The notes under the pieces were generated by a model that worked only from the letters and a program-made list of their open reading frames with translations, did not search any database and had not been told where the DNA came from. From JAAYYY01 sp964579295 (GTDB lineage Bacteria > Chloroflexota > Anaerolineae > Promineifilales > Promineifilaceae): a stretch of 64,000 nucleotides of DNA. Made by a program: the position numbers and the translations under genes. Shown piece after piece: positions 1 through 7,484 of the stretch. The stretch spans positions 153,865 to 217,864 of the forward strand of contig CAZOGK010000003.1 in the NCBI GenBank assembly GCA_964579295.1, given 5' to 3'. Numbering within the stretch: position 1 is the first letter of the stretch; each line of letters starts with the position of its first letter.

Positions 1-489
1 GGCCTGGCCGCGCGCGACAGCACCCGCACCGAAGCCGGCCTGCCGCTCTACGGCCATGAGATGGCTGGCCCGCTCGACCTGAACCCGGCCGAGGCCGGCT
101 TTGGCAGCTACGGGAAGCTATGGAAGCCATTCTTTATCGGCCGCGATGCCTTCATCGCCCGCGAGGAGAGCCGCGCGCGGGTCGTAACGCGCTTCCGCAT
201 GAACGAGAAGGCAGTACGCCGGCCGGAGCTGGGCGACCCGGTTCTGGATCGGCGCGGCAAAATCGTGGGCGCGGTCACCAGCTGCGCGATCGACAGTGAG
301 GGATACCTGTTAGGCCAGGCCGTGCTACCGTTCGACCTGCAGGAGCCGGGAACACAGATAGCCATCTACCAGCTTGGCGGCGGCTCCCGCTCGTTGCGCC
401 TGCCAAACAGCCTGGAGGTAGGCCAGCGCATGCCCATCCCGGACAGCGCCACGGTGCTCTCCCGCTTCCCGTCGCGCAAGAAAAGCTAG
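1..489 (+). CDS. gcvT: Aminomethyltransferase (glycine cleavage T protein), C-terminal part
   Basis: The frame is open from the first base and ends at TAG 487-489, so only the last 162 residues are seen. GcvT moves the methylene group from the aminomethyl-lipoyl arm of the H protein to tetrahydrofolate in the glycine cleavage system. The visible start reads LAARDSTRTEAGLPLYGHEM, the family's conserved RxEAGLPLYGHE motif, and is followed by the C-terminal barrel (GDPVLDRRGKIVGAVTSCA). The upstream part, including the folate-binding core, lies outside the window. A terminator-like hairpin follows the stop. The reaction needs lipoate, and lipB and lipA lie about 9 kb away. The family call is secure; the N-terminus cannot be judged. 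Confidence 0.93.
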   Translation, partial: GLAARDSTRTEAGLPLYGHEMAGPLDLNPAEAGFGSYGKLWKPFFIGRDAFIAREESRARVVTRFRMNEKAVRRPELGDPVLDRRGKIVGAVTSCAIDSEGYLLGQAVLPFDLQEPGTQIAIYQLGGGSRSLRLPNSLEVGQRMPIPDSATVLSRFPSRKKS

Positions 490-499
490 ACCCGTGAGT

Positions 500-537
500 G
501 CCAGCGGGCCGGCTGGGAAGCCGGCCGGCCCGCTGGC
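500..537 (+). terminator. Hairpin terminator after gcvT
   Basis: A perfect 14-bp stem, GCCAGCGGGCCGGC (500-513) with its complement at 524-537, encloses a 10-base loop 11 bases after the gcvT stop. It is followed by a weak T-rich stretch (tcctgggatttt). The stem is very stable but the T tract is poor, so termination efficiency is uncertain. Confidence 0.7.
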
Positions 538-563
538 TCCTGGGATTTTCGCCGCTTACGTTT

Positions 564-569
564 TATAAT
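564..569 (+). promoter_or_regulatory. -10 box for the phosphoribosyltransferase gene
   Basis: A perfect TATAAT lies 38 bases before the GTG start at 608 in a short AT-rich island (ttttataatattc). No good -35 box is visible at 16-18 bases. Transcription would start near 576 and leave a short leader containing the GAGGAAAG ribosome-binding site. Confidence 0.55.
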
Positions 570-607
570 ATTCTTTCTGTGCCATTTCGCCGTGTGAGGA
601 AAGTTCC

Positions 608-1126
608 GTGCGTCGTGAAGTCTTAACCTGGTCCGACGTCGATAAGCTGATCGACTATCTCGTTCCCCAGATTCGCGGGCAGTACGATTCGATGGTGATC
701 ATCACCCGCGGTGGTCTGGTACCCGGCGGCATGCTCGCCGAGGCGCTGAACATCACCTATATTCTGACAGCATCTGTCCGCTTCCCGGCCGACTTCCCCG
801 GCGACTTTTCCGGCATCGGCAGCACGCACCCGGAGAATCGCTACGCTATCCCTGAGTTCATTGGCTTCCCGGCCGACGAGCTGTTGGAAGGCCGGCGCAT
901 CCTGGTCGTCGACGACGTCTGGACGCGCGGGCGCAATATCGTCACCGTCTCCAAGCGCATCGACGCCGCCGGTGGGCTGCCGGACTCCTGCGTGCTCCAC
1001 TATAAGCCAGCCTCGTCGCTTTACCCGGGGCATACGCCTACCTACTACGCCGCCGTCAGCGACGCCTACATCATCTATCCCTGGGAGATTGACCGCGGGC
1101 CCGAAGTCCTGGGTCAGTGGAATTGA
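608..1126 (+). CDS. Purine-type phosphoribosyltransferase (Gpt/HPRT-like)
   Basis: This 172-residue protein is a type I phosphoribosyltransferase, which joins a base to PRPP. The PRPP-binding loop ILVVDDVWTRGR is at residues 98-109. An early TRGGLVPGG (33-41) matches the pyrophosphate loop region of the xanthine/guanine phosphoribosyltransferase group. The GTG start at 608 has a GAGGAAAG ribosome-binding site about 6 bases upstream. Length and motif order fit purine salvage enzymes. Nucleobase choice (xanthine, guanine or hypoxanthine) cannot be settled by reading, and a PyrR-like regulatory role is less likely but not excluded. The gene stands alone between the gcvT terminator and the SRP RNA gene. 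Confidence 0.8.
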   Translation: MRREVLTWSDVDKLIDYLVPQIRGQYDSMVIITRGGLVPGGMLAEALNITYILTASVRFPADFPGDFSGIGSTHPENRYAIPEFIGFPADELLEGRRILVVDDVWTRGRNIVTVSKRIDAAGGLPDSCVLHYKPASSLYPGHTPTYYAAVSDAYIIYPWEIDRGPEVLGQWN

Positions 1127-1227
1127 TTGCCAGCGTCACCGGACGGTGGCCAATGGCGCCGCCGTTCGCCGCAGGCCGGCCACAGGCGCGCTAAGCCGAT
1201 TCTTATGGTTGCGCTCCCTCTACCTGT

Positions 1228-1233
1228 TATAAT
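1228..1233 (+). promoter_or_regulatory. -10 box upstream of the SRP RNA gene
   Basis: TATAAT at 1228-1233 lies about 26 bases before the predicted outer stem of the SRP RNA. A TTATGG 19 bases upstream (1203-1208) could be a weak -35. No other -10 candidate lies closer to the RNA. Confidence 0.5.
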
Positions 1234-1258
1234 CAGAGACGCAATCGTGTCCGGTCGA

Positions 1259-1402
1259 CAATGTGTCTATGAGACCGGTGGTGACTGGGTCCCTGGCGGC
1301 GAGGGCCGTCGAACCGGGTCAGATCCGGAAGGAAGCAGCCCTAAGGCGTCTCCCTCGGGTGCCCAGGATCACCTGGTAGCCATCGGTTTCGTGGACACAT
1401 TG
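1259..1402 (+). ncRNA. ffs: Signal recognition particle RNA (small bacterial type)
   Basis: The segment GGGTCAGATCCGGAAGGAAG (from 1316), followed by CAGCC, is the universal SRP RNA helix 8 signature: a GGAA tetraloop (1327-1330) and the symmetric and asymmetric internal loops that bind Ffh. Flanking arms pair as in the 4.5S rod: ACCGGTGGTGA near 1274 with TCACCTGG and ATCGGT near 1368-1387. Outside this, CAATGTGTC (1259-1267) is an exact complement of GACACATTG (1394-1402). That would extend the rod to about 144 bases, or mark a processing stem. The RNA pairs with Ffh, encoded at 25678-27024. Core identity is secure; the mature ends are estimates. Confidence 0.92.
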
Positions 1403-1434
1403 ACTTTTCCAGGCAGCCGTCTCTGCTGGCGCCC

Positions 1435-2859
1435 ATGACGGCAATCACCCCTCTGCCCGGCCTCCCCCGTTGGGGTCTTCTCATCCTGGCTATCCTCACC
1501 CTGTTTGGCGCGCTGGCCGCCGGCTATATGGCCGTGCAGCCTTCGTATACCGTCTACGTGGACGGCGCGCCGCAGCGGGTCAGCGGCAGCTACGAGACGG
1601 TAGCTGAGGTGCTGGCTGCCGCCGGCGTCACCGTCCGTCCCGAGGATCGTGTCGTGCCCGGCCCCGGCGCGGCTGCGTCGGCCGAAGAAGCGATCCAGGT
1701 GCTGCGGGCCAGTCCGGTAACCGTGCGCACGGAAGCCGGCAGCAAGACCTATTGGAGCCAGCAGCACACGGTGGGCGCCTTCATGGCCGAAGCCGGCATT
1801 CAGGTGGATCGCACCGATCAGCTGAGCGGAGATGGTCAGCCAATCGCCTTTGCCGCGCTGGAGAGCACGTCGTTGCCCGATGTCCTGGAGATTGGCAATT
1901 TTGTCACCGTGACCATCGAGGACGGCGAGCGCCAGCAATCGCTGCGCACGGCCGCGCAGACGGTGGGCGCCGTGCTGCAGGAAGCGGGGATTACTATTTA
2001 CGCGGCCGACGGCGTTGAGCCGCCGCTCGGAGCCTGGCTGGCGCCGGGCATGGCGATCCACGTGCGGCGCTCGATGCCGCTCACCATTCGCGTCGATGGG
2101 CGCGTCATCCAGACACGCAGCCACCACCGTAACGCCCGCGATGTCCTGGCGGAAGCGGGTATCGGCCTCGTCGGCCTCGACTATGTGCGCCCTGGTCCGG
2201 AGACGAATCTCCAGCCGGGCGCTACCCTCGAGGTGGTGCGCGTCACCGAAGATTTCCGCCTGGAGGACCAGCCAATTGCTTACGAGACGCGCTGGCAGCC
2301 AACCGACCAGCTGGAGATTGACAACCGGGCGCTGTTGCAGAGCGGCGTGCCCGGCATCTTGCGCCAGCGCATCCGCGTGCGTTACGAGAACGGCGTGGAA
2401 GTGAGCCAGATGCCGGATGCGCAATGGGTGGCGCGCGAGCCGCTTGACGAAATCATCGGTTACGGCACACAAATCACGGTGCGCGCCGTGGAAACGCCGG
2501 AGGGATTTCTCGAATACTGGCGCGTCGTTCGCATGCGCGTTACCTCGTATACGGCCGCCAGCTCCGGCAAACCGCCGGACCATCCAGCCTACGGCATCAC
2601 GGCCAGCGGGCTGCAGGCGGGTACGGGCATCGTGGCGGTGGACCCGCGCGTGGTGCCGTTCCGGACCTGGCTCTACGTGCCGGGTTACGGCGCGGCCTAT
2701 GCCGGGGACACGGGCGGCGGCGTCAAAGGTCGCTGGGTCGACCTCGGCTACAGCCCGGGCGAGTACAAAAGCTGGTCTGGCTACGTAGACGTCTACTACC
2801 TGACCCCGGTCCCTGAACCAGACGACATCAACTACCTCATCCCCACCACGCTGCCCTGA
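1435..2859 (+). CDS. YabE-like wall protein (DUF348 repeats, G5, 3D domain)
   Basis: This 474-residue protein has one N-terminal membrane segment (about 13-33). Three or four DUF348 repeats follow (about 38-78, 95-135, 158-200 and 215-255; each resembles 'VYVDGxxxxV...TVAEVLAAAGV'), then a G5-like segment (about 270-350) and a C-terminal 3D domain (about 365-440). The three aspartates that name the 3D domain are D403 (AVDPRVVPF), D425 (GDTGGG) and D436 (WVDLGY). Such proteins are membrane-anchored and act on peptidoglycan, probably as lytic transglycosylases like Rpf and YabE. The stop overlaps the rsmA start (TGATG), so the two are translationally coupled; yabE and rsmA (ksgA) are also near neighbours in Bacillus. 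No clear ribosome-binding site precedes the ATG. Confidence 0.88.
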   Translation: MTAITPLPGLPRWGLLILAILTLFGALAAGYMAVQPSYTVYVDGAPQRVSGSYETVAEVLAAAGVTVRPEDRVVPGPGAAASAEEAIQVLRASPVTVRTEAGSKTYWSQQHTVGAFMAEAGIQVDRTDQLSGDGQPIAFAALESTSLPDVLEIGNFVTVTIEDGERQQSLRTAAQTVGAVLQEAGITIYAADGVEPPLGAWLAPGMAIHVRRSMPLTIRVDGRVIQTRSHHRNARDVLAEAGIGLVGLDYVRPGPETNLQPGATLEVVRVTEDFRLEDQPIAYETRWQPTDQLEIDNRALLQSGVPGILRQRIRVRYENGVEVSQMPDAQWVAREPLDEIIGYGTQITVRAVETPEGFLEYWRVVRMRVTSYTAASSGKPPDHPAYGITASGLQAGTGIVAVDPRVVPFRTWLYVPGYGAAYAGDTGGGVKGRWVDLGYSPGEYKSWSGYVDVYYLTPVPEPDDINYLIPTTLP

Positions 2860-3671
2860 TGGCGCACCCCAGGGAGCTGCTGGCACGCCACGGGCTGCAG
2901 CCGAAGCAGAGCCTGGGGCAAAACTTCCTTTTTGACGACAACATACTGGCGCGCATCGTGGAGGCGGCCGAGGTTGGGCCGGACGACGCCGTGCTGGAGA
3001 TTGGCGCCGGCCTGGGCGCCCTGACCCATCATCTGGCGCGGGCAGCGGCGCGTGTGGTTGCCCTGGAGCTGGACGACCGGCTCATCCCCCTGCTCCAGAA
3101 CGAAATGGCGCGCCACGAGAATGTGGCCGTGGTGCACGGCGACATCCTGGAGCTGGCGCCGGACGACTGGCTTGGCGCAGACGGCTACAAGGTCGTGGCG
3201 AACGTACCCTACTACATCACCGGCGCGATCCTCAAACACCTGCTCGGCGGCGAGGCGAAGCCAGCCGTTGTGGTGATGACAGTACAGAAAGAGGTAGCGC
3301 AGCGGGTGACCGCGGGCCCGGGGGAAATGAGCTTGCTGGCGGTCAGCGTGCAGTTCTACGGCGAGCCGCGCCTGGTGAGCGAGATCAAGGCGGGCGCGTT
3401 TTGGCCCCGGCCAGAGGTCGATTCGGCCATTCTGCGCATCGACCTGTACGACAAGCCACTCCTGTCATTGGCCGAAGAAGAGGCGTTTTTCCGCGTGGTG
3501 AAGGCGGGCTTTGCCCAGAAGCGCAAGCAGCTCCAGAAGAACCTGCGCAGCCTCGGCCTGCCGCGCACGGCCATCGACGCGGCGCTGGCGCGGGCGGGAA
3601 TCGATGGTAAACGGCGCGCGGAAACGCTGGCTGTGGAGGAGTGGATACGGCTATACCGGAACTTGTCGTAG
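2859..3671 (+). CDS. rsmA: 16S rRNA dimethyladenosine transferase (RsmA/KsgA)
   Basis: This 270-residue enzyme dimethylates two adjacent adenines near the 3' end of 16S rRNA using SAM, a late checkpoint in 30S assembly. Visible motifs are the N-terminal QSLGQNFLFD, the SAM-binding EIGAGLGALT (motif I) and the catalytic NVPYYIT; most homologues have NLPYYI. A basic C-terminal segment (AQKRKQLQKNLRSL) binds rRNA. Length matches the family. It begins inside the upstream stop codon (TGATG), and the coupled reading explains why there is no separate ribosome-binding site. Confidence 0.96.
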   Translation: MAHPRELLARHGLQPKQSLGQNFLFDDNILARIVEAAEVGPDDAVLEIGAGLGALTHHLARAAARVVALELDDRLIPLLQNEMARHENVAVVHGDILELAPDDWLGADGYKVVANVPYYITGAILKHLLGGEAKPAVVVMTVQKEVAQRVTAGPGEMSLLAVSVQFYGEPRLVSEIKAGAFWPRPEVDSAILRIDLYDKPLLSLAEEEAFFRVVKAGFAQKRKQLQKNLRSLGLPRTAIDAALARAGIDGKRRAETLAVEEWIRLYRNLS

Positions 3672-3693
3672 CGCTTGCCTGTTACGAACGCTG

Positions 3694-4056
3694 CTACTGC
3701 GGCTGCACGAAGATGAGCAGAACGCCGGCGGGATCAAGCACGTGTAGAACGAGCGCGTTGCCGATGGTCTCGGGCGGTTTAATGCGCATCTGTTCAAACT
3801 CGCCGCCGGCCGCGATGGCCTGTACATGCTCGTGCCATGCCTCGACATCGTCAACGTCGATGACGAACATGGAGTTCTCCGCCCACTCCTTGACATAAAA
3901 GTTCTGCAGCCGGAAGCGATTGCCCCCCAGCTCAAAATCAACGGTTCCACCCCACCCTTCACGCCCCTTGAAACCTAACGCGGTGTAAAAGCGCTGCGAC
4001 TGCTCAAAGTCCCTGGCCGGTACATAGGCCTTCATGTCACGGATTTCCAACGCCAT
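3694..4056 (-). CDS. VOC-family (glyoxalase/bleomycin-resistance fold) protein
   Basis: This 120-residue protein has the single-module vicinal oxygen chelate pattern: an N-terminal half with ARDFEQSQRFYTALGF and a C-terminal half ending in LHVLDPAGVLLIFVQP. VOC proteins are metal-dependent lyases, dioxygenases or drug-binding proteins. The substrate cannot be told from sequence. The ATG at 4056 is chosen over an upstream in-frame start at 4089 because AGGAG lies 8 bases before it. The gene follows the biotin carboxylase gene on the same strand after 68 bases and converges on rsmA with a 22-base gap. Confidence 0.8.
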   Translation of the reverse strand: MALEIRDMKAYVPARDFEQSQRFYTALGFKGREGWGGTVDFELGGNRFRLQNFYVKEWAENSMFVIDVDDVEAWHEHVQAIAAGGEFEQMRIKPPETIGNALVLHVLDPAGVLLIFVQPQ

Positions 4057-4124
4057 ACTGGGTTCTCCTGTGTCAACGCCTGAGATCAATAACAGCGCTA
4101 TCCCGGAAATGGCTGCATCCGAGA

Positions 4125-5630
4125 TCAGCGCTTCACGTTGCGCCAGCGGCCGGCTGTCTGCCAGGGGTCGGGTTGGACGCTATCGCCGTCGCCACTGGCG
4201 GCGCGGGTGGGCGCGCTCTTGCCGCCAAGCGCCTCCAGCGCGGCAATCGCCAGCCAGCTGCTGTTGCTCAGGTCCGGCTCCGGCTGCCAGGGCGTCATGT
4301 GCTCGTCGAGGAAGCGGGTCGTCACCTCGCCGGCGAGGAAGGCCGGGTGGGCGAGGATGTCCAACAGGTAAGGGATGTTGGTGGTCACGCCGAGGATGAC
4401 CGTATCCTGCAGGGCGCGCACCATCTTGCGGATGGCCTCGGCCCGGTCATCGCCCCAGGTTATGATTTTGCCCAGCATTGGGTCGTAATAGGGGCTGACG
4501 GTTGTGCCCGTCTCGATGCCGTCGTCCACGCGGATGCCGGGGCCGGCCGGCGCGCGATAGAAGGCGATGTCGCCGATGGAGGGTAGGAAGCCGTTGTTCG
4601 GATCCTCGGCGTAGAGGCGGCACTCGATGGCGTGGCCGCGCTGCAGCAGCTCATGCTGGGTAAAGGTGAGCGCTTCCCCAGCGGCGAGGCGGATCTGCCA
4701 CGAGGCGAGGTCGATGCCGCTGACCGCCTCGGTAATCGGGTGCTCTACCTGCAGCCTCGTGTTCATCTCCAGGAAGTAGAAGTCGAGGTCGGGTGTAACC
4801 ATGAATTCCACGGTGCCGGCGCTGACGTAGCCAACCGCCGCGGCAAGGCGCAGGGCGGCATTGCACATGGCCCGCCGCAGCTCCGGCGTCACGATGGGCG
4901 ACGGCGTCTCCTCGATAATCTTCTGGTGACGGCGCTGTACGGAACATTCGCGCTCAAACAGATGAACCACATTGCCGTGCTGGTCGCCCAGAATCTGCAC
5001 CTCGACGTGGCGGACTTGGTTGAAATATTTCTCGACCAGGATATGGTCGCTGCCAAAGCTGGAGCGGGCCTCGTTGCGCGCCTGGTGCAGCGCGCCAGGG
5101 AAATCGGCGGGCTCGTCGACCACGCGCATGCCCTTGCCGCCTCCGCCGGCGCTGGCCTTGATGAGCACCGGATAGCCCAGCTCGCCGGCGGCTTCCTGCA
5201 AGGCAGCGTCGTCAAGGTGCGCGCCGTCCACGCCGGGGATAACGGGCACGCCGGCCGCCTCGGCAATCTCCCGCGCCGTCGCCTTGCTGCCCAGAGCGAT
5301 CATCGCTTCCGGGCTGGGGCCAATGAAGTGGATGCCGCGGGCGGCGCAGGCGGCGGCGAAATCCGGGTTCTCGCTGAGGAAGCCGTAGCCGGGATGGATG
5401 GCGTCAGCCCCGGCGGCGGCCGCCGCGGTGAAAATGGCCTCCTGGTTGAGATAGGTCTCACGGGCGGTGACGCCGTCTAGCTGGTAGCTCTCGTCGGCGA
5501 GCCGGGCCCAGGGGGCGCTGCGGTCCACTTCAGAGTAGATGGCGACAGAGCGCACGCCCAGCTCGCGGCAGGCACGGAAGATGCGGCGGGCGATTTCGCC
5601 CCGGTTGGCGACGAGGATCTTGCTGAACAT
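4125..5630 (-). CDS. accC: Biotin carboxylase subunit (AccC-type)
   Basis: This 501-residue ATP-grasp enzyme carboxylates biotin with bicarbonate and ATP, as the first half reaction of acetyl-, propionyl- or methylcrotonyl-CoA carboxylase. It shows the N-terminal FSKILVANRGEIARRIFRAC, the glycine-rich ATP loop SAGGGGKGMR, and the catalytic region EMNTRLQVEHPITE. The C-terminus runs about 50 residues past the usual 450 without a biotin (MKM) motif, so the biotin carrier must be a separate protein, not encoded here. The extension resembles acyl-CoA carboxylase alpha subunits, so the acyl-CoA substrate is open. Translation probably begins on a leaderless mRNA, because TATAAT ends 6 bases before the ATG. 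Confidence 0.9.
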   Translation of the reverse strand: MFSKILVANRGEIARRIFRACRELGVRSVAIYSEVDRSAPWARLADESYQLDGVTARETYLNQEAIFTAAAAAGADAIHPGYGFLSENPDFAAACAARGIHFIGPSPEAMIALGSKATAREIAEAAGVPVIPGVDGAHLDDAALQEAAGELGYPVLIKASAGGGGKGMRVVDEPADFPGALHQARNEARSSFGSDHILVEKYFNQVRHVEVQILGDQHGNVVHLFERECSVQRRHQKIIEETPSPIVTPELRRAMCNAALRLAAAVGYVSAGTVEFMVTPDLDFYFLEMNTRLQVEHPITEAVSGIDLASWQIRLAAGEALTFTQHELLQRGHAIECRLYAEDPNNGFLPSIGDIAFYRAPAGPGIRVDDGIETGTTVSPYYDPMLGKIITWGDDRAEAIRKMVRALQDTVILGVTTNIPYLLDILAHPAFLAGEVTTRFLDEHMTPWQPEPDLSNSSWLAIAALEALGGKSAPTRAASGDGDSVQPDPWQTAGRWRNVKR

Positions 5631-5636
5631 GGGCGG

Positions 5637-5642
5637 ATTATA
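5637..5642 (-). promoter_or_regulatory. -10 box giving a leaderless accC transcript
   Basis: On the minus strand the sequence reads TATAATCCGCCCATG. The perfect -10 box ends 6 bases before the start codon, so transcription should start at or next to the A of ATG. No ribosome-binding site fits in between. The -35 region is weak (CTGCCC). Confidence 0.65.
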
Positions 5643-5754
5643 GCGGAGATAGTGGGTGGTGGGCAGTGGGCGGTGCGTAGTGGGAAGTTGGATGTTTGAA
5701 GTAGGTGGTCTGTTCGTTGTTCGTGGCAGGCACTGGTCTTAGGCAGGCGCGTGC
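5643..5754. other. Intergenic G/T-skewed word-repeat tract
   Basis: The plus strand at 5651-5700 is built from imperfect copies of a short word (GTGGGTGGTGGGCAGTGGGC and similar), with almost no C. No coding potential or stable hairpin is seen. The tract separates accC from the AAC(3)-family gene. Confidence 0.5.
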
Positions 5755-6570
5755 TTACGGGCGGGTAGTCCGGCGGTCGGTTAGCCAGCTTGTGGCGAAG
5801 TCGACGGCCGGGCGCTGGCGGAAGAGGCGGGCTGTGGCTGAGCCGACGTGCCCGACGGTGACGGGCAGAGCCCGCTCCATGGCCTGCCCTATCTCCGGAA
5901 ACGGATCGGCGTCGAGGTCGACGTCGGCAAAAGGGAACCAGGCGCGCCGGCCCTGCCGGATCATTGGGCTGCTCTCCTCCGTACGCGGCGCGTCGGGTAC
6001 ACGATACTCGGCCAGGTGGAAGCTCGAGTTACTATCGTAGCCGACGCCGAGTAGGAGTACCCAGCCATCAAGATCGTAGATGCGTGCCAGCGGCGAGCCC
6101 TCGCCCATGCTATTGACCAACGCATGGCTGCCGGCAACATATCGGGCATGTTGGCCCCAGGCGCAGAAGCTGGACATCGGGTGCGAGCTGCGGATCACAT
6201 CCGGCCAGGTACGGAACAGCTCGGCAATGGCGCCCATGCCGCGCGTGGGCGTGTAACTGCGGTCGTAGGCCGGCATCGTCGCCCGAATCTCCTCGATCCA
6301 TTCCGGCGGCACGGTCGGGTTTTGCCACCCAGCCGGGTCCGAGAGGTCGCCAGAGTGGGCCGGCATGACCAGCGTGCCCGCCACCGTCAGCACGTCCTGC
6401 AGCGCCTGGATGACGGCGACCGGGCCGCCGTTGACCCAGCCCAGGGAGCTGAGTGAGCTATGCACGAGGAGCACTATACCCGGCCTGACGCCTAGAGCCG
6501 CCAGGTCACGGGCCAGGCTGTCGCGGGTGCGGGGTGTGGGTGTACGGGCAATCATGTCTGCTTCGCTCAT
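5755..6570 (-). CDS. AAC(3)-family N-acetyltransferase
   Basis: This 271-residue protein belongs to the aminoglycoside 3-N-acetyltransferase family, also called the YokD fold, which transfers acetyl from acetyl-CoA to an amine. Family marks are VHSSLSSLGWVNGG (about 36-49), LVMPAHSGDLSDP (about 67-79), RGMGAIAELFRTWP, the SSHP segment and HLAEYR near the C-terminus. Chromosomal members are common in Chloroflexota and Actinobacteria, and many have no proven drug substrate. Nothing mobile lies nearby and base composition matches the neighbours, so this is unlikely to be acquired resistance. ATG 6570 is used; ATG 6555 is a possible later start. Confidence 0.85.
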   Translation of the reverse strand: MSEADMIARTPTPRTRDSLARDLAALGVRPGIVLLVHSSLSSLGWVNGGPVAVIQALQDVLTVAGTLVMPAHSGDLSDPAGWQNPTVPPEWIEEIRATMPAYDRSYTPTRGMGAIAELFRTWPDVIRSSHPMSSFCAWGQHARYVAGSHALVNSMGEGSPLARIYDLDGWVLLLGVGYDSNSSFHLAEYRVPDAPRTEESSPMIRQGRRAWFPFADVDLDADPFPEIGQAMERALPVTVGHVGSATARLFRQRPAVDFATSWLTDRRTTRP

Positions 6571-6595
6571 CTTGCTCGAATCCAGAATAGCGGGC

Positions 6596-7378
6596 TTACT
6601 CGTCCTCTGTCTGCCAGTATGGGGCGCGCTTCTCCAGAAAGCTGCTCATGCCCTCGCGACCCTCGTCGCTGGCGCGGCGCTCGGCAATGAGCCGGCTGGT
6701 GACCTCGCGCACATTGGGCGGGGAGCTGGCGGCGACAAAGCGGATGAGGCTCTTGGCGGCGGCCTGCGCGCCGGGGGCGGCCTGCAGCAGCGCCGCCACG
6801 CGCTCATTCACCTTCTCGTCCAGAGCCGCTTCGTCGGGGACGACGTGGTGGACGAGTCCGATTTCGCGGGCGCGTGCGGCGGGGAAACGCTCGCCGGTAA
6901 GGAATAGCTCGCGGGCGGCGGAGGGGCCGATCTTGCGCAGGACGAAGGGGCTGATGACGGCGGGTACGATGCCCAGGCGCGCCTCGCTGAAGGCGAAAAC
7001 GGCGCGCTCGGCGGCGACGGCGATATCGCAGCAGGCGACCAAACCGACGCCGCCGCCAATGGCCGCGCCGTTGATGCGCCCGACGACTGGCCGAGGGCAG
7101 TGGCTCACTGCTTCCATGAGGTCGTAGATGGCCTCGCCGTCGGCAACGTTCTGCACGAAGGTATAGTCGGCAGCGGCGCGCATGGCGCCAAGGTCGGCGC
7201 CCGCGCAGAAGCTGCGGCCCGCGCCGGTGAGGACGATAACGCGCACCGACTCTTCGCTGCCAAGCTGCCGGAAGGTCGCGGTGAGCTCCGCAATCATCTC
7301 GGGCGTCAGAGCGTTGTGGCTTGCCGGCCGGTCCAGCGTGACCGTCGCGACCGCTTTATTGACAGCAACAGTGATCAT
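6596..7378 (-). CDS. Enoyl-CoA hydratase/isomerase family protein
   Basis: This 260-residue crotonase-fold protein probably hydrates 2-enoyl-CoA in beta-oxidation or branched-chain degradation. It shows the N-terminal ATVTLDRPASHNALT, the oxyanion-hole segments AFCAGADLG-like (SFCAGADLGAM) and INGAAIGGGVGL, and the SEARLGIVPA region, where a glutamate usually sits. Start 7378 (ATG) is chosen because an upstream in-frame codon at 7429 lies inside the ftsH terminator hairpin. No clear ribosome-binding site precedes it. The substrate is not predictable from reading alone. Confidence 0.87.
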   Translation of the reverse strand: MITVAVNKAVATVTLDRPASHNALTPEMIAELTATFRQLGSEESVRVIVLTGAGRSFCAGADLGAMRAAADYTFVQNVADGEAIYDLMEAVSHCPRPVVGRINGAAIGGGVGLVACCDIAVAAERAVFAFSEARLGIVPAVISPFVLRKIGPSAARELFLTGERFPAARAREIGLVHHVVPDEAALDEKVNERVAALLQAAPGAQAAAKSLIRFVAASSPPNVREVTSRLIAERRASDEGREGMSSFLEKRAPYWQTEDE

Positions 7379-7400
7379 GTCCGCACCAAGCCTGTCGAGC

Positions 7401-7441
7401 AAAAAAAACGCGCCCCGCAATGCTATCACTGCGGGGCGCGT
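7401..7441 (-). terminator. Rho-independent terminator after ftsH
   Basis: On the minus strand a 12-bp GC-rich stem (ACGCGGGGC-type arms, 7408-7419 with 7430-7441) is followed by eight T residues (A8 at 7401-7408 on the plus strand). It lies 44 bases after the ftsH stop and just upstream of the enoyl-CoA hydratase start, so it insulates the two genes. Confidence 0.93.
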
Positions 7442-7484
7442 CGCTCAACTTGACAGTAGCGCCTGAGGGAGCCGCGCGGCGGCG

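Noticed and set aside
1369..2886. A 505-codon open frame on the minus strand
   Set aside because: It lies exactly antisense to the YabE-like gene. Its translation is His/Arg/Ala-rich with no domain, and the plus strand has clear DUF348, G5 and 3D motifs.
5755..6570. AAC(3)-family gene as an acquired antibiotic-resistance gene
   Set aside because: No integrase, transposase or repeat is nearby, composition matches the neighbours, and many chromosomal family members have other or unknown substrates.
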